Source of the DNA: Oscillospiraceae bacterium | Lineage (GTDB): Bacteria; Bacillota; Clostridia; Oscillospirales; Oscillospiraceae | Length of the DNA stretch: 14,437 bases | Direction: 5' to 3' | Assembly: GCA_904501855.1 (NCBI GenBank) | Contig: CAJGCI010000032.1 | Span: forward strand, 1-14,437 | Part shown: positions 1 through 8,045 of the stretch, piece by piece | Position numbering within the stretch: position 1 is the stretch's first letter | How the letters are laid out: each line of letters opens with the position of its first letter | Translations under genes and position numbers: made by a program | The notes under the pieces: generated by a model | The model's input: only the letters and a program-made list of their open reading frames with translations | What the model was told of the DNA's origin: nothing | Databases searched by the model: none

Positions 1-855
1 GATCACTGCTCCGACGGCATTTGCCGTAATGTTCTCCCTGTCAGCCTTCGTATTGCCCGCCAGCAGCACTCGCACACCGGGTGCGGTCACACTGAGGGCG
101 TTTTTCACATGAACATCCTGGAGCATCACTTCCCGGTAGGACGCGCCAGGTGCGATCAGAACATCCGCCGCTTCGCCTACGACAGTCACTCCGGGAGCGG
201 CTACTAAGGTGATCCCCTCCGGTTTAGCCTCCAGAGTGGCATTCTGCTTATTGGAGTACGCGGAAACGGCAGCGCTGAGCATCGTCACCGCCTGTGCTCT
301 CGTCAGGGGAGTCCTCGGCGAAAACTTCCCGTCTCCCATACCGGCAACGATTCCCCTGTCTGCAATGGCCTTTACATCATGGACGGCCCACCAGCTGATC
401 TCTCCGTTGTCTTTGAAGGATGTCTTACCTGCCTTGCCGTCGATGGCTAGCGCTCTCGCCAGGATTACAGCTGCCTGTTCTCTTGTGACAGGGGATTCCG
501 GTTCCGCGCCCACATCTGTGCCGCCAAGGATACCGGCTTTTACACAGGCCAGGATATAAGGGGTATACCACATATCTGCCGGCAGATCACCAAACCGGTT
601 GTCTGCCTGCTCTGAGAGTCCCAGAAGTGAGCACATCAGCGCGGCGAATTCTCCTCTGCTCAGCATACGGTCAGGACGGAAGGTGCCGTCCCCGTATCCT
701 GCAGTCAGTCCGAGATCTACCCATCGGTTGATGGCTTTTTCTCCCCAATGCCCTCTGGTATCGGAAAAACCTTTGGCGGCGGCGACCGGACTCAGCACCG
801 CTGTGGCCATCACCAGCACCAGAAGCAGAGCGATAATTCTTTTCTTTTTTCTCAT
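1..855 (-). CDS. SLH-domain exported protein (3' end beyond the window)
   Basis: The reading frame is open from the ATG at 855 to the left edge (285 residues visible), so the C-terminus is missing. It begins MRKKKRIIALLL and has a signal peptide ending near the AAA at 25-27. Three S-layer-homology repeats follow at roughly residues 29-78, 87-138 and 146-200. They carry the FSDTRGHW, WYTPYI and WWAVHDV starts, GYGDGTFRP and GMGDGKFSP signatures, and SRGE/TREQ/TRAQ in the place of the TRAE motif. In this family, three SLH repeats hold a protein non-covalently to pyruvylated wall polymer. Residues ~210-285 are short Val/Ala/Gly-rich strands (PGVTVVG, PGVRVLL) that resemble a parallel beta-helix, and no catalytic motif is visible yet. 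The start has AGGAGA about 8 bases upstream. It lies 45 bp after the symporter stop on the same strand, so read-through from that operon is possible. The SLH call is firm. The function of the downstream part is unknown. Confidence 0.88.
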   Translation of the reverse strand, partial: MRKKKRIIALLLVLVMATAVLSPVAAAKGFSDTRGHWGEKAINRWVDLGLTAGYGDGTFRPDRMLSRGEFAALMCSLLGLSEQADNRFGDLPADMWYTPYILACVKAGILGGTDVGAEPESPVTREQAAVILARALAIDGKAGKTSFKDNGEISWWAVHDVKAIADRGIVAGMGDGKFSPRTPLTRAQAVTMLSAAVSAYSNKQNATLEAKPEGITLVAAPGVTVVGEAADVLIAPGASYREVMLQDVHVKNALSVTAPGVRVLLAGNTKADRENITANAVGAVI

Positions 856-900
856 CTGTGCAGTCTCCTACATATCATTATTGTTCCACACAATCCGTGA

Positions 901-2271
901 TTAATAACGTCCGGCCAGTCCCCTGTCGCATTCTTCCCGGGAGATCTCGCCATTATTGTACTGAGCCATCAGGTTTACGTCTTTATCCCGAAGCCTATAG
1001 CGCATCACCAGAAGAATGATTGCAAGGATTGGACCGATGGTACTGATCCAGGTCAGTACATGCCAGCACCCCAGTGCACCCACTGCATCCACAACACCGG
1101 TCACCGGATCGGCGTTGGCCGCTTTGAATCCGAAAACGGCGAGCAGAAGCAGAGAAATGCTGTTCATCAGGGCGCCGGAGAGCTTTGTCACACTAGTCTG
1201 AATGGAGAATGTGATGCCCTCCTGACGGACACCGGTCTTATATTGTCCGTATTCGATGCAGTCCGGTGTGAACATATATACCAGAACGTTGTATCCAACC
1301 AGACCGACGCCCCGAAGCGCCATGGTGATATAGAGCGGAATATCGCTGCTGTAGCCTACGAAGAACTGAATGACGGAGGCGAGGACAAAGAGTCCAAGGC
1401 ATCCGATATACAGCCAGAACTTGTCGACTTTTCTGCACAGTGACGGAATGAACGCCGCTGCGATGATCGCCGGAATGATGGACATTGCCAGCAGGATGGT
1501 TCCTTTTTCTGTACTTCCCAGCACATACTGTGCGAACATGGGGATAACGGTCTGAACCGTGTTGGTAACACCTACTAGGAAAAATGCGATATAAAACACG
1601 ATCAGGAACTTGTTCTGTCCCAGCGCCCGGAACATGTCCTTCAGCGTGTGCGCTTCCGCAGATCGGACTGCATTCCGCTCTTTGCCGAAAAACAGGATCG
1701 GAAGCATCAGGAGCATGGATACGACGGACAGAGAGATGGACAGAAGAGGCCACCCCATGGTCATATACAGTCCTTCGATAGCCAGCGTGGCTATGACAAG
1801 TGCCGAGGTTCCAACCAGACGTCCAATGGACAGGATGGAGTTTCTCTCCTCCACTTTTTCCGTCATGGCGGTGGACAGTGCATAGATCGGGGTATCGCAC
1901 ATCGTATAGGCGACTGACCACAGGCAGTATCCGATGAACACCCATGCGCATTTGGCGCTGATACTCAGGCTGTCCGGCATACAGAATATAAATATCGTTG
2001 TTGCCGGAATACAGATCCATGAGATCTTCAGCCACGGCAGGAATTTTCCTCCTTTCAGATGAGCCTTATCCACGATCCGTCCGAAAATGATATCATTGAT
2101 CACATCCCAGATCTGGGGAGCTATCACAACGGACGCTGCCAGTGCTTCATTTACTCCGTGATTCAAGAGAAACAGGGAAATATAGCTGGCAATGATCATA
2201 TAGAACAGATTCTGTCCGAAAAAGTAGGAATAATAGCTGATCCGTTCTCTTTTTGTCGTCTGCATTTCCAT
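901..2271 (-). CDS. GPH-family (MelB-like) glycoside:cation symporter
   Basis: This 456-residue polytopic membrane protein (about 12 hydrophobic segments) belongs to the glycoside-pentoside-hexuronide:cation symporters of the major facilitator superfamily. The N-terminal ISYYSYFFGQNLFY segment and PQIWDVINDIIFGRIVDK at residues 52-69 are typical. D56 and D60 of IWDVIND align with MelB Asp55/Asp59, the cation-binding pair, so Na+ or H+ coupling is expected. Family length is usually 440-500, so it is full length. It ends in a short hydrophilic tail (QYNNGEISREECDRGLAGRY) like that of other clostridial members. The gene starts 15 bp after the GH3 hydrolase, with AAAAGGAAG about 8 bases before the ATG, so the two are co-transcribed. 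Since the hydrolase lacks a signal peptide, the pair implies import of an intact beta-glycoside followed by cytosolic cleavage. The exact sugar cannot be read from sequence. Confidence 0.92.
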   Translation of the reverse strand: MEMQTTKRERISYYSYFFGQNLFYMIIASYISLFLLNHGVNEALAASVVIAPQIWDVINDIIFGRIVDKAHLKGGKFLPWLKISWICIPATTIFIFCMPDSLSISAKCAWVFIGYCLWSVAYTMCDTPIYALSTAMTEKVEERNSILSIGRLVGTSALVIATLAIEGLYMTMGWPLLSISLSVVSMLLMLPILFFGKERNAVRSAEAHTLKDMFRALGQNKFLIVFYIAFFLVGVTNTVQTVIPMFAQYVLGSTEKGTILLAMSIIPAIIAAAFIPSLCRKVDKFWLYIGCLGLFVLASVIQFFVGYSSDIPLYITMALRGVGLVGYNVLVYMFTPDCIEYGQYKTGVRQEGITFSIQTSVTKLSGALMNSISLLLLAVFGFKAANADPVTGVVDAVGALGCWHVLTWISTIGPILAIILLVMRYRLRDKDVNLMAQYNNGEISREECDRGLAGRY

Positions 2272-2286
2272 ATGACATCTTCCTTT

Positions 2287-4839
2287 TCATCGTGTCGTGA
2301 AACCCGGTTTTTCCGGATCATTCACGGCGTTTATTTTTAAGGGGGGATTCCCTTTTTTTCCTGGGTTTTTCAGTACGCAGCGCAGGGCCTTCCAATAATG
2401 TCCGTTTAAAAGGTTCAGCACTGCGTTCATCATATGTTCCGGGAACATATCCTCGCCGGATGCGGAAAGTGCAAACAGCGGCATCTCCTTCATAGCTGCT
2501 GCCATCATGCCTTCCTGCCCCGCTTCCTCCTTGGATACTTGTGAGGCAAGATGCTCCACATACTTTAAAAGGATCTTTCCGAAAAAGTTGTGTCTGGCAT
2601 TTTCCAGGGTGTGTTCCGGCCGATATGGTCGCGAGACCCGTGTGACCGGTGCAGGGAGTTCCTTCCCATACAGTGCCTCAAACTGCTCATCCGGTACCGT
2701 CATGTCCTTCAGATCACCATAATAGAATGGTGCTGATTCCGTCAGATCCTCCACCGGTCTTCTCTCCGTATTCAGAGTCAGTTCCAAAGAAAGCGGAAGA
2801 TTATCGCCGCTGCCTCCGGCCCGAAGAGTATACCTTCCCGGTTCGGCATACCAGTCCCGGATGGCTGTATTGTAAAACGCAAGATCATCTGCCGCAAGAG
2901 TGAACACCGCGCTTCCGGTCTCTCCCGGTTCCAGTCGTATCTTCCGGAATCCACGGAGTTCTTTCTCCGGCTGGAATACCGACTCGCTGCGGTGGGACGA
3001 AAACAGGAACACCGTTTCCTCCCCTTCCATCCTTCCGGTATTCTGCAAAGTGACCGTGATCCTTGCCATTTCGTTTCCGTTCATTTTTTCTCTGTCGATT
3101 TCCAGGGACAAATAACGGAATGTGGTATAGGACAGCCCGTGTCCGAAAGAATACCTTACCGTCTTCCGCGCACGGTCATAATAGCGGTATCCGGTCCAGA
3201 TTCCTTCCCGGTATTCCACGGTCCCTTCGTTGCCGGGATAATACTCATAAGACGGAACATCCTGCAGTTTCATAGGCCAGGTCTCCGCCAGTTTTCCACT
3301 GGGGTTGGCTTTTCCCAGAAGAAGATCTGCAATCGCGGCACCGCAGGCTTCACCGCCAAGATACATCAGCAGTATGGCCGGAACAGCTTCTTCCCATTCC
3401 ATTTCCATGGGCGCACCGCCCATCAGGATCACGGTTGTTCTAGGATTGACTTTCACTGTTTCCCGGATCAGCCGGACCTGATCCTCCGGAATCCGGAGGT
3501 CTTCACGGTCAAATCCTTCCGACTCATAGCTCTCCGGGAGACCGGCAAACAGGAACACCTGATCGGCAGTAGAAGCGACTTTGATTGCGTTCCGGAGGAG
3601 CTCTTTCGCATCCTCTTTGCTCCTATCCAGCCGATAGCCCGGTTCATATTCCGCATCCGGAATCAGTGTTCTGATCGCTTCCAGCGGTGTGTCGATCCGA
3701 ACAGGATGGATCTTGGAGCTTCCGGACCCCTGATAGCGTGGTTTTTCCGCCAGTTCTCCCACGATCGCCGTGCGCTTTTCCGGTCTGGCCGGAAGGACCC
3801 CGTTGTTTTTCAGCAGGACCGTTCCCTTCTCTGCGCACTCCTTTGCAAGAGAATGATGCGCCTCCACATCGTATCGGAAATCATGCTGCTGTGTCTCCAT
3901 GCACTCCAGCACCATAGCGGTGACCCGTTCCGCAGCCCGATCCAATGCTTCCGATGAGAGTCTTCTCTCCCGGATATCGTTCAGTACTTTCCGATCGTTG
4001 TATCCATGATTGCCGGGCATTTCCAGATCCATTCCGGTCTGGATCCCCAGTGCCCGGTCATGCACAGCTCCCCAGTCGGAGATGACCGTTCCATCATATT
4101 TCCACTCATCCCGCAGAATCGTGGTCAGAAGTTCCCGGTTTTCACTGTTGTATTCACCGTTCAGCCGGTTATAGGAACACATCACCGTCAACGGAGAGGA
4201 TTCCTTCACCACCTGACCGAATGCTTTCAGATAGATCTCCCGCAGGGTCCGTTCATCTATTCTTGCGTCGATCGTCATGCGCCGCTTTTCCTGATTGTTT
4301 GCAGCAAAATGTTTTAACGAGGCACCGACCCCTGTGCTCTGAATCCCCCGTACCAATGCACTTCCCAAAGTACCGGATACGATAGGATCTTCGGAATAGT
4401 ATTCAAAATTGCGTCCGCAGCGGGGATCCCTTTTGTGATTGATCCCCGGACCCAGAATGACGGAGACCTGCTCCTGCAGACACTCCTCGCCCATCGCCTT
4501 TCCCATTCGGCAGACCAGTTCCGGGTCAAAGGTGCAGGCCATCGTTACTGCGGCGGGAAAACATACCGCCGGAATGCTCTCTCCAATGCCGAGATTATCT
4601 CCACGATCAAGCTGCTTGCGCAGTCCGTGAGGTCCGTCCGAAAACATTATCGACGGGAGCCCGAGCCGTTCTACCGATTTCGTATGCCAAGTGTCCAGCC
4701 CGGACATGAGTCCGACCTTCTCCTCGGTCGTCATCAGTGCGACCAGTTCTTTCGCCCTTTTGCGGAAACTCAATCGATCCTCGCCCGACCTCTTCTGGTT
4801 CGCGGTTAGGTTTTCTGTGTTATTGATTCCTGCATTCAC
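2287..4839 (-). CDS. Glycoside hydrolase family 3 beta-glycosidase (beta-glucosidase-like), cytoplasmic
   Basis: This 850-residue GH3 enzyme should remove terminal beta-linked glucose (or xylose and similar) from glycosides with retention. The N-terminal TIM-barrel half runs from about residue 25 to 320. It contains FSDGPHGLRKQ (66-76), KHFAANNQE (176-184) and the nucleophile Asp255 in TVISDWGAVHD. The alpha/beta sandwich (about 330-530) carries ESEGFDRED, where Glu441 is the likely acid/base of this BglB-like subgroup. A fibronectin-III-like domain follows after YSFGHGLSYTTF (563-574). The last ~130 residues are a helical tail of unknown role, which I recall from other clostridial GH3 proteins. 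There is no signal peptide, so the enzyme is cytosolic. The start is GTG at 4839 with AGGTG seven bases upstream; the ATG at 4835 is out of frame. It is the first gene of the operon with the GPH symporter and is divergent from the AraC regulator. Substrate identity is uncertain. Confidence 0.94.
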   Translation of the reverse strand: MNAGINNTENLTANQKRSGEDRLSFRKRAKELVALMTTEEKVGLMSGLDTWHTKSVERLGLPSIMFSDGPHGLRKQLDRGDNLGIGESIPAVCFPAAVTMACTFDPELVCRMGKAMGEECLQEQVSVILGPGINHKRDPRCGRNFEYYSEDPIVSGTLGSALVRGIQSTGVGASLKHFAANNQEKRRMTIDARIDERTLREIYLKAFGQVVKESSPLTVMCSYNRLNGEYNSENRELLTTILRDEWKYDGTVISDWGAVHDRALGIQTGMDLEMPGNHGYNDRKVLNDIRERRLSSEALDRAAERVTAMVLECMETQQHDFRYDVEAHHSLAKECAEKGTVLLKNNGVLPARPEKRTAIVGELAEKPRYQGSGSSKIHPVRIDTPLEAIRTLIPDAEYEPGYRLDRSKEDAKELLRNAIKVASTADQVFLFAGLPESYESEGFDREDLRIPEDQVRLIRETVKVNPRTTVILMGGAPMEMEWEEAVPAILLMYLGGEACGAAIADLLLGKANPSGKLAETWPMKLQDVPSYEYYPGNEGTVEYREGIWTGYRYYDRARKTVRYSFGHGLSYTTFRYLSLEIDREKMNGNEMARITVTLQNTGRMEGEETVFLFSSHRSESVFQPEKELRGFRKIRLEPGETGSAVFTLAADDLAFYNTAIRDWYAEPGRYTLRAGGSGDNLPLSLELTLNTERRPVEDLTESAPFYYGDLKDMTVPDEQFEALYGKELPAPVTRVSRPYRPEHTLENARHNFFGKILLKYVEHLASQVSKEEAGQEGMMAAAMKEMPLFALSASGEDMFPEHMMNAVLNLLNGHYWKALRCVLKNPGKKGNPPLKINAVNDPEKPGFTTR

Positions 4840-4876
4840 ATCAATGCACCTGTTCTCTTCCTCAATAATTGTAGGT

Positions 4877-4908
4877 ATATTATTATTTTAATCCTCATCG
4901 CCAGGCAA
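4877..4908 (-). promoter_or_regulatory. Predicted sigma-A-type promoter of the GH3-symporter operon
   Basis: On the minus strand TTGCCT (4908-4903) is followed after 17 bases by TAATAA (4885-4880); an overlapping TAATAT lies at 4882-4877. Transcription would start near 4873, giving a leader of about 34 bases before the GTG at 4839. The -35 is a weak match to TTGACA, as expected for an activator-dependent promoter, and the direct-repeat operator ends 4 bp upstream of it. This is by eye only. Confidence 0.55.
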
Positions 4909-4912
4909 TCAT

Positions 4913-4948
4913 ATTAAATTTTCCTGTTTATTATTAAGTTTTCCTGTT
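4913..4948. promoter_or_regulatory. Tandem 16-bp direct repeats, candidate AraC-type operator
   Basis: ATTAAATTTTCCTGTT (4913-4928) and ATTAAGTTTTCCTGTT (4933-4948) differ at one base. They recur with a 20-bp period, about two helical turns, so both copies face the same side of the DNA. AraC/XylS proteins typically bind two direct half-sites about 21 bp apart, the nearer one touching the -35 of the activated promoter. Here the near copy ends 4 bp before the predicted -35 of the GH3 promoter, between the hydrolase and its divergent AraC regulator. The repeats are seen directly; binding by the neighbouring regulator is inferred. Confidence 0.7.
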
Positions 4949-5024
4949 CTTATCATAGAAAATAATATAGTATTAATAATAGTTATCGCACTGCGACATT
5001 CTGGATCGACGAAAGGAGCTTTTT

Positions 5025-6257
5025 ATGGTTTTTCCACGAATCAACAAAGATCCTCTGATTCAATCTTTTTATGCTTATTCCCGTATCCCGATCTGGATAT
5101 TTGAGGAAGACGGTACTCTCACCGAATGCTACATTCGCAACCGCAGGCCGGATATGTTTACGCCGCTGCAGGGTGTTCTTCGCCGCATTCAGCACGATTC
5201 GAAAAAGAAGGATTATGAAGTCGTTGCCAGAAACAATGAGCTTTATATCATTATTCGCTGTATGCCAAATGGTTATGATAATCCGGTCTTCGCAATCCTC
5301 GGACCAATTCTTTTCACCCCCTGTTATTCTCTGTTTGAGATGAGACAGCTTTCCTTTTCCGTTGGTCTTGCTGATCAGGAACTCACCGATCTGGTCTCTT
5401 ATCTGCAAGTTCTGGAGTATTCCAGAGCAGCGGACACCTTGCGCTTTGTCGCGAATCTGCTGCATGCGGATTATCCGTCCTCCAGAACCGAAGATGTCCG
5501 CAGCGTGCTTGAACAGATCCTAAAGGCGCATGCGGATGCTGATCTCACTGAAACGAAGGACTCCGATCGTCCCGCCCACACATCCTACCGGGAAGAGCTT
5601 GCTGTTCTGCAGTGTGTGCGCGACGGGGATCTCGATCGTTTGGAAGATACTTATCGGTCCCTGCCGGAGACCCGTTACGGCCGTATGTCCTCCAGCCCCT
5701 TCCATCAGACTCTTTACGGAGTAATCGCTAACATCACGCTGGTGACCCGATTCGCTATCTTGGGAGGAATGCCGGAAGAGGATGCCTTTAACCTCAGTGA
5801 TTATTACATACAGAAGACGGAACGCGTCCGGACACCTGCGGAATTGCAGGGGATAAATATAGAAATGGGGGTAGATTTTACTTCCCGCGTCGCTCAGATC
5901 CGGGAACAGGAGATCTCCCGTTACGTTCTACCGGTTCGTCAGTGTATGGAGTACATACTGAGGCATGCCCGGGAGAAGGTCTCTCTGGATGAACTGGCAC
6001 AGGAAGTTAACCTTTCCCCGAAATACCTTTCCGACCTGTTCCACCGAGAGACCGGACAGACGATTCTCACCTATATTCAAAAGCAGAAGATCCGGGAGGC
6101 AAAATTTCTGCTTCGTCACACGGACAATTCCCTCAGCGAGGTCAGTCAGCTTCTCAACTTCAGTTCTCAGAGCTATTTCACCACGGTGTTCCGGAAAACA
6201 ACGGGAATGACTCCGCGTCAGTATCGCACTCTCCACATTTCCGATGCGCGGACATAG
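5025..6257 (+). CDS. AraC-family transcriptional regulator
   Basis: This 410-residue regulator has a C-terminal AraC/XylS DNA-binding domain at about residues 302-402. The two helix-turn-helix units are visible as VSLDELAQEVNLSPKYLSDLFHR (split at the turn near 328-331) and NSLSEVSQLLNFSSQSYF, followed by the family signature FRKTTGMTPRQYR. The N-terminal ~150 residues (IPIWIFEEDG, YEVVARNNELYIIIR, AILGPILFTPC) look like a small-ligand sensing domain of the kind seen in many clostridial glycoside-locus regulators. The segment at 185-295 appears helical and I do not recognise it. There are no membrane segments, so it should act in the cytosol on an imported ligand. The ATG at 5025 has GAAAGGAG about 6 bases upstream. 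It is transcribed divergently from the GH3-symporter operon and the shared 185-bp region holds tandem repeats, so it is probably the activator of that operon. The inducer is unknown. Confidence 0.9.
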   Translation: MVFPRINKDPLIQSFYAYSRIPIWIFEEDGTLTECYIRNRRPDMFTPLQGVLRRIQHDSKKKDYEVVARNNELYIIIRCMPNGYDNPVFAILGPILFTPCYSLFEMRQLSFSVGLADQELTDLVSYLQVLEYSRAADTLRFVANLLHADYPSSRTEDVRSVLEQILKAHADADLTETKDSDRPAHTSYREELAVLQCVRDGDLDRLEDTYRSLPETRYGRMSSSPFHQTLYGVIANITLVTRFAILGGMPEEDAFNLSDYYIQKTERVRTPAELQGINIEMGVDFTSRVAQIREQEISRYVLPVRQCMEYILRHAREKVSLDELAQEVNLSPKYLSDLFHRETGQTILTYIQKQKIREAKFLLRHTDNSLSEVSQLLNFSSQSYFTTVFRKTTGMTPRQYRTLHISDART

Positions 6258-6318
6258 TGAAAATGTCCAACTAAAAACAGGCAATTTGCACGATCCTCCC
6301 AATTTATTTCCTGGGGAA

Positions 6319-6347
6319 TTGAAAAGCGTTATCTCTCTTGATAGAAT
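6319..6347 (+). promoter_or_regulatory. Predicted sigma-A-type promoter of the nitrite reductase gene
   Basis: TTGAAA (6319-6324), a 17-base spacer and TAGAAT (6342-6347) make a good consensus-like promoter. Transcription would start near 6354 and leave a leader of about 54 bases before the ATG at 6408. The 150-bp gap (6258-6407) otherwise shows a 6-bp hairpin GGACAT/ATGTCC (6250-6268) at the end of the AraC gene, without a T-run. It also has a small dyad TAGG-TAT-CCTA around 6357-6367 and an AACAGGAA octamer at 6382-6389. No nitrate, nitrite or NO regulator site could be assigned with confidence. Confidence 0.6.
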
Positions 6348-6407
6348 TAAATTGTATAGGTATCCTAATTGGGTAATATCGAACAGGAATATGATTGAGG
6401 TGCCCTC

Positions 6408-7988
6408 ATGGAAAGCAAAAAGAAAAAGAAAGCTCTGCTGGGCGACATCGCCGGTATCGGCTGCGGTGTTCTTGTTCTTGTCATGGCACTGCTGATCAAC
6501 ATCAATGCCAATGCCGGGAAGACCGCCAGTGTCAAAGCCAGTGAGATTCCAGCGGAAGCGGTGACGGTCGTCGGCACGGCGGAAGGCCGCAACGGCGATA
6601 TTTCCGTGGAAATCACAGCAGATGAAAACAATCTCTATCGGATCAAAATCCTGGACGAGGAAGAGACCGACGGGATCGGATCTCTGGCGCTGAAACAGCT
6701 CCCCGGAGCGATTCTGGATGCGCAGAATGTTCAGGTAGACAATATATCTGGTGCGACGATCACTTCCGAAGCAGTAAAGACCGCCATCTATAATGCGCTG
6801 AAAGACAGCGGTATCAAACCGGCCACCTTCGGTGCCTCTCTCGTCAAGATCGTGAACACGGCAAAAAAAGTAGAGACCGGTTCCGGCATTACCGTCATGA
6901 AGGCAACCGACTGGGCGGAAGAGTATCCGGAGATCTACGAATCCTACATGAAGAATGCGGAAAACCGTGGGCAAGAAGATTATGTGGAAGAATATCCCAT
7001 GATCAAAACACTGTATGACGGATACGGATTTGCCAAGTACTATGACAGTGCCCGTGGCCACATGTACGTTATCGATGATGTGACCAGCACCGGACGCCCC
7101 CATGCTCTGGCAAACTGCTGGACCTGTAAGGTCCCCGAGTTTACCGCTATGGTCAACGAGATGGGCGATGCCGCTTATCAGATGAAGTTCGAAGATGTTC
7201 AGCAGAACATCAACGAGCCGCTGAACTGCTACAACTGTCACGCCAATGAACCTGGCGAGAATACGATCACCCACACCTATCTGATTAATGGTGTAGGTGA
7301 AGATTTCGACCAGATCGACGCTGCTAACCTGGCATGCGGACAGTGCCACAACGAGTACTATTTTGATCCGGAAAGCAAGGCAACGACCCTGCCTCACAAC
7401 AGTCTGGCATCCATGTCCCCGGATGACATTCTGGCCTACTACAACGACTTCAAGGGAACCGGCGAGCAGTTCTCGGACTACACCAATCCCAATACCGGCG
7501 TCAAACAGATCAAAGTCCAGCATCCGGAACTTGAGACCTATCTCGGCGAGGGCAGTGTACACCGCAACAAGTTTACCTGTGCCGACTGTCATATGGGCGA
7601 CGCGGTGGCGGAAGACGGAACCGTATACAAGTCCCATTACCTCATCAGCCCGCTGGACAATGAGGATCTGATCAAGAACACCTGTTCGGAATGCCACACG
7701 GATCTGGAAGGTCAGGTTCGCGCGATCCAGGCAGGCGTGATGGCACGGGAAACGGAGATCGGAAACAAGCTGGAAGCTTTCCACAACAAGCTGGCGGACG
7801 CAGTTGCCGGCGGCAACTACTCCGAAGAAGAACTGGATGCCATCCGCGATGTCCTTCGCAGTGCACAGTTCTACTGGGACTTCGTTTTCGTAGAAAACAG
7901 CGAAGGTGCTCACAACTCCGCACTGACCAAACAGTGTCTGGACAAATCGGAAGCCCTGATCGAACAAGGAATGGCCATGTTCAAGTAA
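6408..7988 (+). CDS. nrfA: FMN_bind-NrfA fusion: flavinylated pentaheme cytochrome c nitrite reductase
   Basis: This 526-residue protein should reduce nitrite to ammonium outside the membrane. Residues 11-33 are an N-terminal membrane anchor or uncleaved signal. An FMN_bind domain spans about 52-132; ETDGIG (86-91) and DNISGAT (111-117) match the ApbE flavinylation motif, with Thr117 as the FMN acceptor. From about 165 on it is NrfA: ARGHMY with catalytic Arg216, the active-site heme motif CWTCK (237-241, lysine ligand), and CYNCH (274-278). CGQCH (310-314) is followed by EYY, whose Glu316/Tyr317 correspond to the calcium-ligand/catalytic pair. The catalytic His372 lies in VQHPELET, before CADCH (391-395) and CSECH (426-430). 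The NrfA part (~360 residues) is shorter than E. coli NrfA. RBS GAGGTG lies 5 bases before the ATG. No nrfH, nrfB or nrfCD is nearby, so the covalent FMN may deliver electrons. The downstream resB-ccsA supplies heme attachment. NrfA identity is firm; the electron route is inferred. Confidence 0.94.
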   Translation: MESKKKKKALLGDIAGIGCGVLVLVMALLININANAGKTASVKASEIPAEAVTVVGTAEGRNGDISVEITADENNLYRIKILDEEETDGIGSLALKQLPGAILDAQNVQVDNISGATITSEAVKTAIYNALKDSGIKPATFGASLVKIVNTAKKVETGSGITVMKATDWAEEYPEIYESYMKNAENRGQEDYVEEYPMIKTLYDGYGFAKYYDSARGHMYVIDDVTSTGRPHALANCWTCKVPEFTAMVNEMGDAAYQMKFEDVQQNINEPLNCYNCHANEPGENTITHTYLINGVGEDFDQIDAANLACGQCHNEYYFDPESKATTLPHNSLASMSPDDILAYYNDFKGTGEQFSDYTNPNTGVKQIKVQHPELETYLGEGSVHRNKFTCADCHMGDAVAEDGTVYKSHYLISPLDNEDLIKNTCSECHTDLEGQVRAIQAGVMARETEIGNKLEAFHNKLADAVAGGNYSEEELDAIRDVLRSAQFYWDFVFVENSEGAHNSALTKQCLDKSEALIEQGMAMFK

Positions 7989-8010
7989 GTTCTGAAACCA
8001 ACAATGAGAT

Positions 8011-8045
8011 ATCGCCCGCCTTGCAATACCAGGCGGGCGATTTTT
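8011..8045 (+). terminator. Intrinsic terminator between nrfA and resB
   Basis: A perfect 10-bp stem, ATCGCCCGCC (8011-8020) with GGCGGGCGAT (8032-8041), closes an 11-base loop. The run of T at 8041-8045 follows directly. The T-run ends one base before the GGAGG ribosome-binding site of resB. With no clear promoter between it and resB, it should act as a partial terminator that lets nrfA be made in excess over the maturation genes. Confidence 0.88.

Noticed and set aside
209..904. Two plus-strand frames at 209-559 and 599-904
   Set aside because: The minus strand carries one uninterrupted SLH protein through this region, with signal peptide and three repeats. The plus-strand frames are its complements.
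6356..6362. ATAGGTA, a match to the NarL heptamer (reverse TACCTAT), and a half FNR-like TTGAT at 6339-6343
   Set aside because: Both motifs are short and degenerate, lack convincing partner half-sites, and would be expected by chance in a leader of this length. NarL-type control is also uncommon in the kind of organism suggested here.
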